Assembly (NCBI GenBank): GCA_947502885.1
Contig: CANNBP010000001.1
Coordinates: 496,001-560,000 of the forward strand
Length of the DNA: 64,000 nucleotides
Direction of reading: 5' to 3'
Source: an uncultured Aquimarina sp.
Lineage (GTDB): Bacteria; Bacteroidota; Bacteroidia; Flavobacteriales; Flavobacteriaceae
Part shown: positions 31,707 through 41,770 of the stretch, piece after piece
Layout: every line of letters starts with the position of its first letter
Position numbering within the stretch: the first letter of the stretch is position 1
Notes under the pieces: model-generated
What the model was told of the DNA's origin: nothing
The model's input: the letters and a program-made list of their open reading frames with translations, nothing else
The model's database searches: none
Translations under genes and position numbers: made by a program

Positions 31707-33008
31707 ATGCAATATTATAGTTTAAATAAGAACGCTCCCAAAACATCATTTGCAGATGCTGTAATTAGTGGAATTGCGCCAGACAGAGGGTTGTATTTTC
31801 CTGACAACATAACCCCTCTACCCGAATCATTTTTTGACTCTATTGAGAGTCTCGACAATACAGAGATTGCATATCAAGCTATACAACAATTTATTGGTGA
31901 CGAAATACCCGAATCTGAACTAAGAGATATCTTGAATGATGTTTTGAATTTTGATTTTCCAGTAATAGACATAGAAGACAATATTGGAACATTAGAGCTT
32001 TTTCATGGCCCAACAATGGCCTTTAAAGATGTAGGTGCTCGTTTTATGGCCCGTTGCTTAGGGTATTTTAACAGAAATAAAAAAAGCCAAGTAACTGTTT
32101 TAGTAGCTACCTCAGGAGATACTGGTGGTGCCGTTGCTAATGGTTTTCTAGGTGTTAATGGTGTTAATGTAGTCATTCTCTACCCAAGTGGCAAAGTAAG
32201 TGAAATACAAGAAAAACAGTTAACTACTCTAGGACAAAACATAACAGCTTTAGAAGTTGATGGTGTTTTTGATGACTGTCAAGACATGGTAAAGACAGCT
32301 TTTCTTGATGCAAGTATTACAGATCATATGCAATTGACATCAGCCAATTCTATTAATGTTGCACGATGGTTACCTCAATTGTTTTATTTTTTATTTGCAT
32401 ACAAACAGATTAAACATAAGAATAAAGATGTTGTATTTTCGGTACCCAGTGGTAATTTTGGTAATATATGTGCTGGTATCGTTGCTCAAAAACTTGGACT
32501 TCCGGTTAAGCATTTTATAGCAGCCACCAATAGTAATGATACGGTCGTAAGGTATCTGAAAACCTCATCATACGAACCAAAACAATCAATTGCCACTATC
32601 TCTAACGCTATGGATGTTGGTAATCCCAGTAATTTTGTTAGAATACAACAGCTATTCAACAATAGTATTGATAGTTTAAAAGATAAGTTTTCTGCGTACA
32701 GTTTTACAGACCCTCAAACAAAAGAGGCTATGTTATCTATATTTAATGAATCTGGATATATTCCCGATCCACACGGAGCGGTCGGTTATCTTGGTCTTAA
32801 AAAACACAAAATAGAAGCCGATCAATATGGTATATTTTTAGAAACTGCTCACCCAGTTAAATTTCTAGACATAGTAGAAGAGACTCTTCAAACATCGGTA
32901 GAAATTCCAACTCAAATTCAAAAAGTAATAGATAAGGAAAAACATAGTACTAACATAAACAACTATGAGGAGCTTAAAGAATTTTTATTAAACACTTATT
33001 CAAAATAA
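31707..33008 (+). CDS. thrC: Threonine synthase
   Basis: 'LELFHGPTMAFKDVGARFMARCLGYF...VLVATSGDTGGAVANGFLG...SVPSGNFGNICAGIVA'. Confidence 0.96.
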   Translation: MQYYSLNKNAPKTSFADAVISGIAPDRGLYFPDNITPLPESFFDSIESLDNTEIAYQAIQQFIGDEIPESELRDILNDVLNFDFPVIDIEDNIGTLELFHGPTMAFKDVGARFMARCLGYFNRNKKSQVTVLVATSGDTGGAVANGFLGVNGVNVVILYPSGKVSEIQEKQLTTLGQNITALEVDGVFDDCQDMVKTAFLDASITDHMQLTSANSINVARWLPQLFYFLFAYKQIKHKNKDVVFSVPSGNFGNICAGIVAQKLGLPVKHFIAATNSNDTVVRYLKTSSYEPKQSIATISNAMDVGNPSNFVRIQQLFNNSIDSLKDKFSAYSFTDPQTKEAMLSIFNESGYIPDPHGAVGYLGLKKHKIEADQYGIFLETAHPVKFLDIVEETLQTSVEIPTQIQKVIDKEKHSTNINNYEELKEFLLNTYSK

Positions 33009-33049
33009 AAAAGCTTCATATTCGCAAAAATCAATAATTGAAATAAACA

Positions 33050-33086
33050 AAAAGCGCTAAGAATGTTTTCTTAGCGCTTTTTGTTT
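33050..33086. terminator. Hairpin terminator
   Basis: aaaaagcgctaagaatgttttcttagcgctttttgtttt. Confidence 0.88.
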
Positions 33087-33104
33087 TATAGTATTAATAA
33101 CCCT

Positions 33105-34364
33105 CTAGTCTCCCATTGCAGCAGCAACAGCAGCAGATATTTTCTTATACGTTCCGTTCTCTAATCTTTCACGTATTGCAGAAAAAGCAACCAATGTTTC
33201 TTCAATATCCTGCATTGTATGAGAAGCCGTAGGTATTAACCTTAATAAAATTAAGCCCTTTGGTATAACAGGATACACCACTATTGAACAAAAAATACCA
33301 TGGTTTTCTCTAAGATCTTTTACTAAAGCCATAGCTTCAGGAATACTACCCTTTAAATATACAGGAGTTACACAACTTTGTGTAGTTCCTAAATCAAAGC
33401 CACGTTCACGAAGACCATTTTGCAAAGCGTTTACATTTTCCCATAACTTCTCTTTCAATTCTGGCATCGTTCTTAGCATATCCAATCTCTTAAGAGCGCC
33501 AATCACCAATTGCATTTGTAGTGATTTTGCAAACATCTGAGAACGTAAATTATACTTTAGGTAATCAATTATTTCTTGATCTGCAGCTATAAAAGCACCT
33601 GTACTAGCCATAGATTTTGCAAAAGTTGCAAAATACACATCTATCTGATCTTGAATACCTTGCTCCTCTCCTGTTCCAGCACCAGTTTTACCTAATGTAC
33701 CAAAACCATGAGCATCATCAACAAATAATCTAAAGTTATATTTTTCTTTTAAAGCAACGATTTCTTTTAACCTTCCTTGCTCTCCTCGCATACCAAACAC
33801 ACCTTCAGAAATCAATAAAATACCTCCTCCAGTTTTCTCTGCCATTTTAGTGGCTCTCATTAGGTTTTTATCGATACTTTCTATATCGTTATGTCTATAG
33901 GTATACCTTTTACCTTGATGCAAACGTACACCGTCTATTATACAAGCATGAGCATCTACATCATACACAATAATATCATCTTTACCTACCAAAGCATCAA
34001 TAGTCGAAACCATTCCTTGATAACCAAAGTTTAATAAATAAGCAGCTTCTTTATCTACAAACTGTGCTAATTCATCCTGCAGTTGTTCATGTAAATCTGT
34101 ATGACCACTCATCATTCGAGCACCCATCGGGTATGCCGATCCATAAGCAGCGGCAGCCTCTGCATCTACCTTTCGAATTTCATCTTTGTTAGCTAATCCC
34201 AAATAGTCATTGATACTCCAGGTAATAACTTCTCTCCCTTGAAACCTCATTCTATTTGATATAGGACCTTCAAGTTTAGGAAAAACAAAATATCCTTCAG
34301 CTTGATCTGCCCATTTCCCTAATGGTCCTTTGTCTTTATAAATCTTATCAAATAAATCTCTCAT
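33105..34364 (-). CDS. PLP-dependent aminotransferase class I/II (alpha-oxoamine synthase family; KBL / serine palmitoyltransferase-like)
   Basis: 'WSINDYLGLANKDEIRK...YGSAYPMGARMMSGHTDLHEQLQ...FVDDAHGFGTLGKTGAGTGEEQG...YFATFAKSMASTGAFIAADQ'. Confidence 0.88.
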   Translation of the reverse strand: MRDLFDKIYKDKGPLGKWADQAEGYFVFPKLEGPISNRMRFQGREVITWSINDYLGLANKDEIRKVDAEAAAAYGSAYPMGARMMSGHTDLHEQLQDELAQFVDKEAAYLLNFGYQGMVSTIDALVGKDDIIVYDVDAHACIIDGVRLHQGKRYTYRHNDIESIDKNLMRATKMAEKTGGGILLISEGVFGMRGEQGRLKEIVALKEKYNFRLFVDDAHGFGTLGKTGAGTGEEQGIQDQIDVYFATFAKSMASTGAFIAADQEIIDYLKYNLRSQMFAKSLQMQLVIGALKRLDMLRTMPELKEKLWENVNALQNGLRERGFDLGTTQSCVTPVYLKGSIPEAMALVKDLRENHGIFCSIVVYPVIPKGLILLRLIPTASHTMQDIEETLVAFSAIRERLENGTYKKISAAVAAAMGD

Positions 34365-34642
34365 TTATCAAAAAATTGTTTCTTATAAGTGTGCGAAAAT
34401 ACGGAAAATTGATTTGATGACATAATTATATTTGTATTCACTTTTATAAAGTGTCATTTTAACAATTAAAAAAACTGCTAACACTAAAATTCTTTAAACA
34501 CTTAATAATTAAACTAATTATTATCCATAATTAAAAGAAGGAATAACCTTCCTATTAACAACATCAAAAACACTTTTCCTATTTAAAACAAAAAAAACAT
34601 CCTCCAAAATAAAGAGGATGTCTATCTTTTATAGTATATTTT

Positions 34643-35734
34643 TTACTTTACATATTGAACTTGTAACTCATCTTCAACTTCAGAAGAATCCTCACAAAAA
34701 CCTTGCTCTGTCATCCATTCATCACTATATACCTTACTCATATAACGTGACCCGTGATCTGGAAAAACAATAATTACATTACTATCTTCTTCAAACTCTC
34801 CTTGCATAGCTAACTGCTTCACTCCTTGCAATGCAGCTCCACTTGTATACCCTAAAAACAAACCTTCTTGTTTAACGAGTTCTCTTGCGGTAAATGCACT
34901 ATCTTCATCACTTACCTTTTCAAATTTATCAATTACATCAAAATCTGTTGCTTTAGGAATTAAATTCTTACCTAAGCCTTCTATTCTATATGGATAAATC
35001 TCTTTCTCATCAAACTCTCTTGTCTCATGATATTTTTTAAGAACAGAACCATAGGCATCAATACCTAGTACCTTAATATCTTTATTTTTTTCTTTTAAAT
35101 ACCTAGCAGTTCCAGAAATTGTTCCTCCTGTACCACAGCAAGCCACAAAATGTGTCAATTTTCCATTTGTTTGCTTCCAAACTTCTGGACCTGTATACTT
35201 ATAATGAGCATCAATATTTAATTGATTAAAGTATTGATTTATATATACAGAACCTTCAATCTCTTTATGTAATTGTTTTGCAACCTCATAATAGGATCTA
35301 GGATCATCTGCAGGAACGTGAGCTGGGCAAACATATACTTTTGCCCCCATACTCTTAAGCATGGATATTTTATCTTTTGAAGACTTTGAACTAACCGCCA
35401 AAATACAATTATACCCTTTAACAACACTAACCATTGCTAAACTAAATCCTGTATTACCGCTTGTCGTTTCTATGATAGTATCTCCAGGTTTAAGAATACC
35501 TTTTCTTTCTGCTTCTTCAATAATAAAGAGTGCTATTCTATCTTTTGAGGAATGTCCTGGATTAAAAGACTCAACTTTGGCGTAGTAATTGCCTGGAAAG
35601 CCTTTCATAATATTATTCAGTTTTACTAATGGGGTGTCACCAATAAGTTCTAATATATTATTATAAGCCTTAATATCTTCTCTCATATAGTTGGTGTTTA
35701 TACAGTAATGCGAAATAAACCGGGGGAATCGCAA
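34643..35734 (-). CDS. Cysteine synthase family PLP enzyme (start possibly 35686)
   Basis: '[13 protein letters not shown]...[19 protein letters not shown]...[16 protein letters not shown]...[19 protein letters not shown]'. Confidence 0.9.
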   Translation of the reverse strand: MRFPRFISHYCINTNYMREDIKAYNNILELIGDTPLVKLNNIMKGFPGNYYAKVESFNPGHSSKDRIALFIIEEAERKGILKPGDTIIETTSGNTGFSLAMVSVVKGYNCILAVSSKSSKDKISMLKSMGAKVYVCPAHVPADDPRSYYEVAKQLHKEIEGSVYINQYFNQLNIDAHYKYTGPEVWKQTNGKLTHFVACCGTGGTISGTARYLKEKNKDIKVLGIDAYGSVLKKYHETREFDEKEIYPYRIEGLGKNLIPKATDFDVIDKFEKVSDEDSAFTARELVKQEGLFLGYTSGAALQGVKQLAMQGEFEEDSNVIIVFPDHGSRYMSKVYSDEWMTEQGFCEDSSEVEDELQVQYVK

Positions 35735-35776
35735 AACTGTTACAAAAACGGTACGAAGTTACATTATTTTTTTTAA

Positions 35777-37912
35777 TTATTCTTTAATGCCTTCCATATC
35801 TAATAAAAAGGCGTATTCTTCAGCTACTTCCTTAAGTGCTTCGAATCTACCTGAAGCCCCTCCATGACCAGCATCCATATTTGTATGAAGAAGTAACAAA
35901 TTGTTATCTGTTTTTAGTTCTCTTAACTTTGCTACCCACTTTGCAGGTTCCCAATATTGCACTTGAGAATCATGTAAACCTGTAGTTACTAACATGTTAG
36001 GGTAATCTTGAGGTGTAACATTATCATAAGGAGAATAAGATTTCATATAATCATAATATTCTTTCTCATTAGGATTACCCCATTCGTCATACTCACCTGT
36101 TGTTAAAGGTATACTATCATCTAGCATTGTACTTATTACATCTACAAACGGTACTGCCGACACTATCCCATTATACAATTGAGGCTGCATATTAATAATT
36201 GCCCCCATTAATAATCCTCCAGCAGATCCACCCATTGCATATAAATGCTCAGGTGCTGTATATTTATTTTCGATAAGAAATTTTGAGCAAGCTATAAAAT
36301 CTGTAAATGTATTTTTTTTCTTAAACAGTTTTCCTTCGTCATACCAGGATCTACCCAGATACTCACTTCCTCTTACATGCGCAATGGCAAAAATAAAACC
36401 TCTATCTAACAAACTTAATCGTACTGTGGAGAAATAAGGATCAATAGTTGATCCATATGAACCATATCCATACTGTAACAAAGGATGGGTACCATCTTTC
36501 TTAGTACCTTTTTTATATACTAAAGAAATAGGAACCTTTACACCATCTTCTGCAATTGCCCAAACTCTTTCAGATTCATAATTATTCTTATCAAACTTAC
36601 CTCCTAATACTTCTTGTTCTTTCTTTATTTCTTTCTCTTTGGTTTCCATATCGAAATCGATCACAGAATTAGGAGTTGTAAGAGAATTATATGCATATCT
36701 TAAGGATGTTGTATCAAAATCAGGATTTGTACTCACATATGCCGTATACGTTTCATTATCAAAAGGAAGGTAATAGTCTGCTTTATTATCCCATCTTTTG
36801 ATATTGATTCTATTCAACCCATTAGATCGTTCACTTATAACCAAATAGTCTTTAAAAATATCAATATCTTCTAATAAAACATCTGCTCTATGTGGAATGA
36901 TATCTTTCCAATTTTCTTTGAGCGTGTTATTTTCTGACACTTTCATTAACTTAAAATTGGTAGCGCCGTCTGCATTAGTAAGCACGTAAAAATTTTCTTC
37001 ATAATGCGCAATACCATACTCTAACCCTCTTACTCTTGGTTGAAAAACTTTAAACTCTCCTGTTGGGTTATCGGCACGTAAAATCCTATACTCTGATGTT
37101 AGTGTACTACTAGATCCTATAACCAGATACTTTTTGGATTTGGTTTTATAAACAAAAGTGTTATATGTATCATCTGTTTCATTGTATATCTCAACATCCT
37201 CTGATACGGGAGTACCTAAAACATGCCTATACACTTTATCTGACCGTAGTGTTTCTTCATCTTTTTTGGTATAAAATAATGTTTTACTATCTGCCGCCCA
37301 TGTACTTCCACCTGTTGTGGTTTCAATAACCTCTGGATATACAATACCTGTTTCTAAATTTTTTATCCGAATAGTATATTTACGTCGACTTATGGTATCC
37401 ACTCCAAAGGCAATCAGTTTATTATCTGGGCTAATATTTAATCCTGATAGTTTAAAATAGCTATACCCCTTGGCTTCAATATTACAATCGAATAAAATTT
37501 CCTCTTCAGCATCTAAAGATTCTTTTTTTCTTGAATAGATTGGATAATCTTTTCCCTTTTCATAACGAGTTAGATACCAATATCCATTTAATTTATAGGG
37601 TACCGAAGAATCATCTTCTTTAATACGCCCTTTCATTTCTTCAAAAAGAGATTTCTGAAATCCTTTTGTATGAGAGGTCATTCTATCATTATATTCATTT
37701 TCTTGTTTCAAATAATCGATTACCTCAGAATTTTCACGTTCATTTAACCAGAAATAATCATCAACACGAATATCTCCATGCTTTTCTAATTTTTTTGATT
37801 TTTTATCTGCTATAGGTGGTTGAATCTCGGTAGCCAATTTTGTCATAGTATGTTTTTTACAAGAGGTTGCAAAAATAATAGATATTAAGAATATAATATA
37901 TGAAGATTTCAT
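35777..37912 (-). CDS. S9 family prolyl oligopeptidase / oligopeptidase B-like
   Basis: 'HGDIRVDDYFWLNERENSEVIDYL...YGSYGSTIDPYFS...AMGGSAGGLLMGAIINMQPQLYNGIVSAVPFVD...ALKEVAEEYAFLLDM'. Confidence 0.93.
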   Translation of the reverse strand: MKSSYIIFLISIIFATSCKKHTMTKLATEIQPPIADKKSKKLEKHGDIRVDDYFWLNERENSEVIDYLKQENEYNDRMTSHTKGFQKSLFEEMKGRIKEDDSSVPYKLNGYWYLTRYEKGKDYPIYSRKKESLDAEEEILFDCNIEAKGYSYFKLSGLNISPDNKLIAFGVDTISRRKYTIRIKNLETGIVYPEVIETTTGGSTWAADSKTLFYTKKDEETLRSDKVYRHVLGTPVSEDVEIYNETDDTYNTFVYKTKSKKYLVIGSSSTLTSEYRILRADNPTGEFKVFQPRVRGLEYGIAHYEENFYVLTNADGATNFKLMKVSENNTLKENWKDIIPHRADVLLEDIDIFKDYLVISERSNGLNRINIKRWDNKADYYLPFDNETYTAYVSTNPDFDTTSLRYAYNSLTTPNSVIDFDMETKEKEIKKEQEVLGGKFDKNNYESERVWAIAEDGVKVPISLVYKKGTKKDGTHPLLQYGYGSYGSTIDPYFSTVRLSLLDRGFIFAIAHVRGSEYLGRSWYDEGKLFKKKNTFTDFIACSKFLIENKYTAPEHLYAMGGSAGGLLMGAIINMQPQLYNGIVSAVPFVDVISTMLDDSIPLTTGEYDEWGNPNEKEYYDYMKSYSPYDNVTPQDYPNMLVTTGLHDSQVQYWEPAKWVAKLRELKTDNNLLLLHTNMDAGHGGASGRFEALKEVAEEYAFLLDMEGIKE

Positions 37913-37983
37913 AATAATCCTTTTAGTTTATTAACAACCAAAATACTAATTTTGTTTTATTAATTTATAAAATATAAAATATC

Positions 37984-38307
37984 ATGTTTGGAGATATGAT
38001 GGGAATGATGGGTAAACTAAAAGAAACCCAACAAAAAGTTGAAGAAACTAAAAAAAGATTAGATACTGTTCTTGTTGACGAAGAGAGTAATGATGGTTTA
38101 CTTAAAATAACACTTACAGCCAACAGGGCTATCAAAAGTATTTCTATAGACGATCAATTGTTACAAGATAAAGAACAACTAGAAGATTACTTAATTTTAA
38201 CACTAAACAAAGCTATTTCTAAAGCTACCCAAGTTAATGAAGCAGAACTTGCTGCAGTTGCTAAGGATGGAATGCCTAATATCCCTGGTTTGGATAAATT
38301 TATGTAA
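37984..38307 (+). CDS. YbaB/EbfC family nucleoid-associated protein
   Basis: '[27 protein letters not shown]...'. Confidence 0.93.
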   Translation: MFGDMMGMMGKLKETQQKVEETKKRLDTVLVDEESNDGLLKITLTANRAIKSISIDDQLLQDKEQLEDYLILTLNKAISKATQVNEAELAAVAKDGMPNIPGLDKFM

Positions 38308-38395
38308 TTTTTGTTTTATTGCTCTGGTTATTATATTTTTAAAGATAAACTGGCATACTATTTGACGATAATAAAAACTAAAAACAACCCAGATA

Positions 38396-38848
38396 ATGAA
38401 AAATATTTTTCTCCTTTTGTTTTTTTCAACTTGCTTTTTTGGCTTTAGTCAAAAAAATCAAAAAGATGTAGTTTGGCTACAGAATTATGAAAAGGTACAG
38501 AAAATAGCGAAAAAGGAAAATAAATCTATTCTTATGTATTTTAGTGGTAGTGATTGGTGTATGCCTTGTAAAAAATTGAAGCAAGATTTTTTTGATACCG
38601 AAAAGTTTAAAAAATACACCAGCTCTTTCGTTTTAATGCTTGTAGATGTGCCAAGAAACAAAGATTTAATCACAAAAGAGCAAAGAGAACAAAACTTTAA
38701 ATTGTTAGAAAAATATAATCCTAATAAATCTTTTCCTTTGGTAACGATTCTATCTACAAAAGGCGATGTTTTAGATAAGATTTCGGGATATAGCTCTTTA
38801 AGAGATACTAGATTTCATTTTGAGCTTTTAGATAAATTTTCAAAATGA
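38396..38848 (+). CDS. Thioredoxin family protein
   Basis: Signal peptide; 'ILMYFSGSDWCMPCKKLKQDFF'. Confidence 0.9.
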   Translation: MKNIFLLLFFSTCFFGFSQKNQKDVVWLQNYEKVQKIAKKENKSILMYFSGSDWCMPCKKLKQDFFDTEKFKKYTSSFVLMLVDVPRNKDLITKEQREQNFKLLEKYNPNKSFPLVTILSTKGDVLDKISGYSSLRDTRFHFELLDKFSK

Positions 38849-38873
38849 AAGCAACGAATAATACAATTACAAC

Positions 38874-38908
38874 AAAAAAGGTCGCTAAACAGCGACCTTT
38901 TTATTTTC
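38874..38908. terminator. Hairpin terminator
   Basis: aaaaaaggtcgctaaacagcgacctttttatttt. Confidence 0.88.
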
Positions 38909-38926
38909 TATATTTCTTTTCAATGA

Positions 38927-40030
38927 CTATTGAATTAATCTAAATTCGGTTCTTCTATTAGTAGAATGCTCTCTCTCTGTACATGTAACTCCGTCTGCAC
39001 AACGATTCTTTAATCGTGTTTCTCCATAACCATTTGCTACTAAACGACTATTATTAATCCCTTTAGAAATTAAATAGGTAACCACCGCTTGCGCTCTTCT
39101 GTCTGAAAGTTCTTCATTACTGGATTTTGACCCTCTAGAATCGGTATGCGATGCTATTTCCATCTTAGACCCTGGGTTATTAGCTAATACAGGCATTAAT
39201 CTAGTATCAATTAAATTCTTTGCCTGAGAAGTTAGAGTAGCACTACCTAAATTCCAATTAATTGGTAAAGCAGAATATTCTACTAGAGAACACTCAACTT
39301 CTTTCCATACAGTTAACCCACCTTTTTTAGCTAATACTTCTTTATTAATAGTTTCATATGTAGCTGGAATTATTTCTTCTTCTGTATATGCATCTTTAAC
39401 CAAAACTGTTTTTTTAACAGTAGCAAATTCTTCAGGGATAACTTCTTCAATCACTTTGGCTTGCTCTACTAATACCCTTGTCGTATATGTAGCTGTTTGT
39501 TCTGCTATTTTTGTACTTTCAGTTGTTGCATCTGCAGCCAAAGTTTTGGTTGGTATGGTCTCATACTCGGCTGGATACCCTTTATAACACCAATAACGAC
39601 AATCTTCTGGATTACTTGAAGCACAATCTGGTGCAGGTGCTCCTAATTCCCACTGCGCATATGCAGATTTAATTTCTATACTCTCTGATCCATTTGCTAA
39701 TCTTGCCGGAATCACTTTAAGTGTAGAAGCTCCTTGTTTCTTTACATAAGTTACGGTTTTAGTTTCGTATCGAGCAGGTATAACTTTAAGTTTCTTTGAA
39801 GCTTCTTTAACTACTACTTTCTCTGTTACGGTTTCATACTTTGCAGGATACGTCTTTAACTTTTTATATTCTGGTGTAATCATTACTTGTACTGTTTTAT
39901 TTTCATAAACATCAGGAGTAGTACAACGAACATAACACTTGCCAGGCTCTGGGTTTTCGGGCAAATCCTGCTGCGCTTGCATTGTAAATCCTAGTACACT
40001 TAAAACTAGTACTAAAGTTAATTTTCTCAT
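38927..40030 (-). CDS. OmpA family protein with repeated 'xxIPAxYExxT' segments
   Basis: C-terminal 'MEIASHTDSRGSKSSNEELSDRRAQAVVTYLISKGI...NRRTEFRL'. Confidence 0.9.
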   Translation of the reverse strand: MRKLTLVLVLSVLGFTMQAQQDLPENPEPGKCYVRCTTPDVYENKTVQVMITPEYKKLKTYPAKYETVTEKVVVKEASKKLKVIPARYETKTVTYVKKQGASTLKVIPARLANGSESIEIKSAYAQWELGAPAPDCASSNPEDCRYWCYKGYPAEYETIPTKTLAADATTESTKIAEQTATYTTRVLVEQAKVIEEVIPEEFATVKKTVLVKDAYTEEEIIPATYETINKEVLAKKGGLTVWKEVECSLVEYSALPINWNLGSATLTSQAKNLIDTRLMPVLANNPGSKMEIASHTDSRGSKSSNEELSDRRAQAVVTYLISKGINNSRLVANGYGETRLKNRCADGVTCTEREHSTNRRTEFRLIQ

Positions 40031-40267
40031 AATTGAATGGTTTTTTTAGTGTAATTATTAATTACTATGAATATACAAAATAATCATGTATTTACTCTAC
40101 ATCGATAAAAACAACAAATACAAAATCAAGCAAATTCGATGATCTGTATTTCTTTTCGATAAAATGTAGATATTATACCAATCTTCACTATGAATTCATT
40201 TTTCTTTTTGCTTTTTATTCTATATTTTTAGCAAAAGCAAAAAAGAACTAATAAAAATCTCACAAAT

Positions 40268-40588
40268 ATGTTTGAACTCAAAAATACAGATGGATCTGGG
40301 TATCATTTTACCTTAAAAGCTAAGAATGGACAAGTAATTCTAAGTAGTGAAGTTTACAACAGTAAATCTGCGGCAGAAAACGGGATTAATTCTGTGCAAA
40401 ACAATGCTCCAGAAGATGGTAGATATGAACGCAAAACAGCAAAAAACGGTAAATTTTATTTTAATCTAAAAGCTACCAATGGACAAGTAATTGGTAGTAG
40501 TCAAATGTATTCTTCGGAGTCTGGAATGGAAAATGGAATCAATTCTGTAAAAGAAAACGCTCCTGGAGCCGAAACTAAAGAAATTTAA
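40268..40588 (+). CDS. YegP/DUF1508 family protein
   Basis: Two repeats 'YHFTLKAKNGQVILSSEVYNSKSAAENGINSVQNNAP' / 'FYFNLKATNGQVIGSSQMYSSESGMENGINSVKENAP'. Confidence 0.92.
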   Translation: MFELKNTDGSGYHFTLKAKNGQVILSSEVYNSKSAAENGINSVQNNAPEDGRYERKTAKNGKFYFNLKATNGQVIGSSQMYSSESGMENGINSVKENAPGAETKEI

Positions 40589-40621
40589 AGAGAAATATAA
40601 TTTTTTTAAGTGTTTATAAGA

Positions 40622-40669
40622 GACAAAGCTGCTTGATATTTTAGATTAAAGCAGCTTTGTTTTATTTTA
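40622..40669. terminator. Hairpin terminator
   Basis: acaaagctgctt...aagcagctttgttttatttt. Confidence 0.8.
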
Positions 40670-41686
40670 TAACATGGTCTTTTGTAACAATTCAAGAAAA
40701 TGCTCATGCATTTTCTGAGTATAATCTAGGTGAGTTACAAAACGTAGTTTTCCCTGTCCCATTCCATAAAAAAGAACACTTTTATCTTCCATAGTTTTTA
40801 TAAACTTCTCTTCATCACCATCAATAGTAAATATGACAATGTTGGTATCTATAGGCTCAACATTGATTACAAAAGGTAATGTTTTTAATAGTTCTCCAAT
40901 CTCTTTAGCTTTTTGATGATCTTCTAACAATCGATTTATATTGTTTTCTAGTGCATATAAACCAGCAGCTGCCAAATACCCAACCTGCCTCATACCTCCT
41001 CCTAAAATTTTACGTATACGAATGGCATTCTCCATAAATTTATCATCTCCTATCAGAATAGAACCTATAGGAGCTCCAAGCCCTTTACTTAAACAAACAG
41101 AAATGGTATCAAAAACTTCTCCATATTGGGCGGCTGTTTCATTTTTTGCAACAAGAGCATTCCAGATTCTTGCACCGTCAAGATGATATCCCAAGTTATG
41201 ATCAGTACAAACTTCTTTTATTTTAATAATCTCATTAAAATCATAACAAGCCCCTCCTCCTTTATTTGTTGTATTTTCTATACAAACCAAGCTAGTAAGT
41301 GGACTGTGATAAAAATCGGGTGGATTAATAGCTTCTTTTATTTGTTTTGCGTTAATCATACCGCGATGACCGTTCAATAGTTTACATGAAACCCCGCTAT
41401 TAAACGATACTCCTCCTCCTTCATAATTAAAAATATGCGCATATTGATCTGCAATCAACTGTTCTCCTGGTTGTGTATGTAATTTGATTGCGGCTTGATT
41501 TGCCATACTGCCCGATGGAAAAAAAAGCGCCTTATCCTTGCCAAACATTTTGGCTACTTTTTCTTCTAATGCGTTTACCGTTGGGTCCTCTTTATACACA
41601 TCGTCCCCAACATCTGCTTGCATCATAACATTAAGCATTTCTTTGGTAGGTTTTGTAACCGTATCGCTTCTAAGGTCTATTTTCAT
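40667..41686 (-). CDS. ltaE: Low-specificity L-threonine aldolase
   Basis: 'IDLRSDTVTKPTKEMLNVMMQADVGDDVYKEDPTVNALEEKVA...FFPSGSMANQAAIK...HLDGARIWNA...LSKGLGAPIGSIL'. Confidence 0.95.
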   Translation of the reverse strand: MKIDLRSDTVTKPTKEMLNVMMQADVGDDVYKEDPTVNALEEKVAKMFGKDKALFFPSGSMANQAAIKLHTQPGEQLIADQYAHIFNYEGGGVSFNSGVSCKLLNGHRGMINAKQIKEAINPPDFYHSPLTSLVCIENTTNKGGGACYDFNEIIKIKEVCTDHNLGYHLDGARIWNALVAKNETAAQYGEVFDTISVCLSKGLGAPIGSILIGDDKFMENAIRIRKILGGGMRQVGYLAAAGLYALENNINRLLEDHQKAKEIGELLKTLPFVINVEPIDTNIVIFTIDGDEEKFIKTMEDKSVLFYGMGQGKLRFVTHLDYTQKMHEHFLELLQKTML

Positions 41687-41770
41687 AAAAAGAAATTGAT
41701 ATTAAATATAAAGCTTATTTTTACCCTATAAAAATAGCCTATTTTTGTTTAAACATACCTCATTTATAGC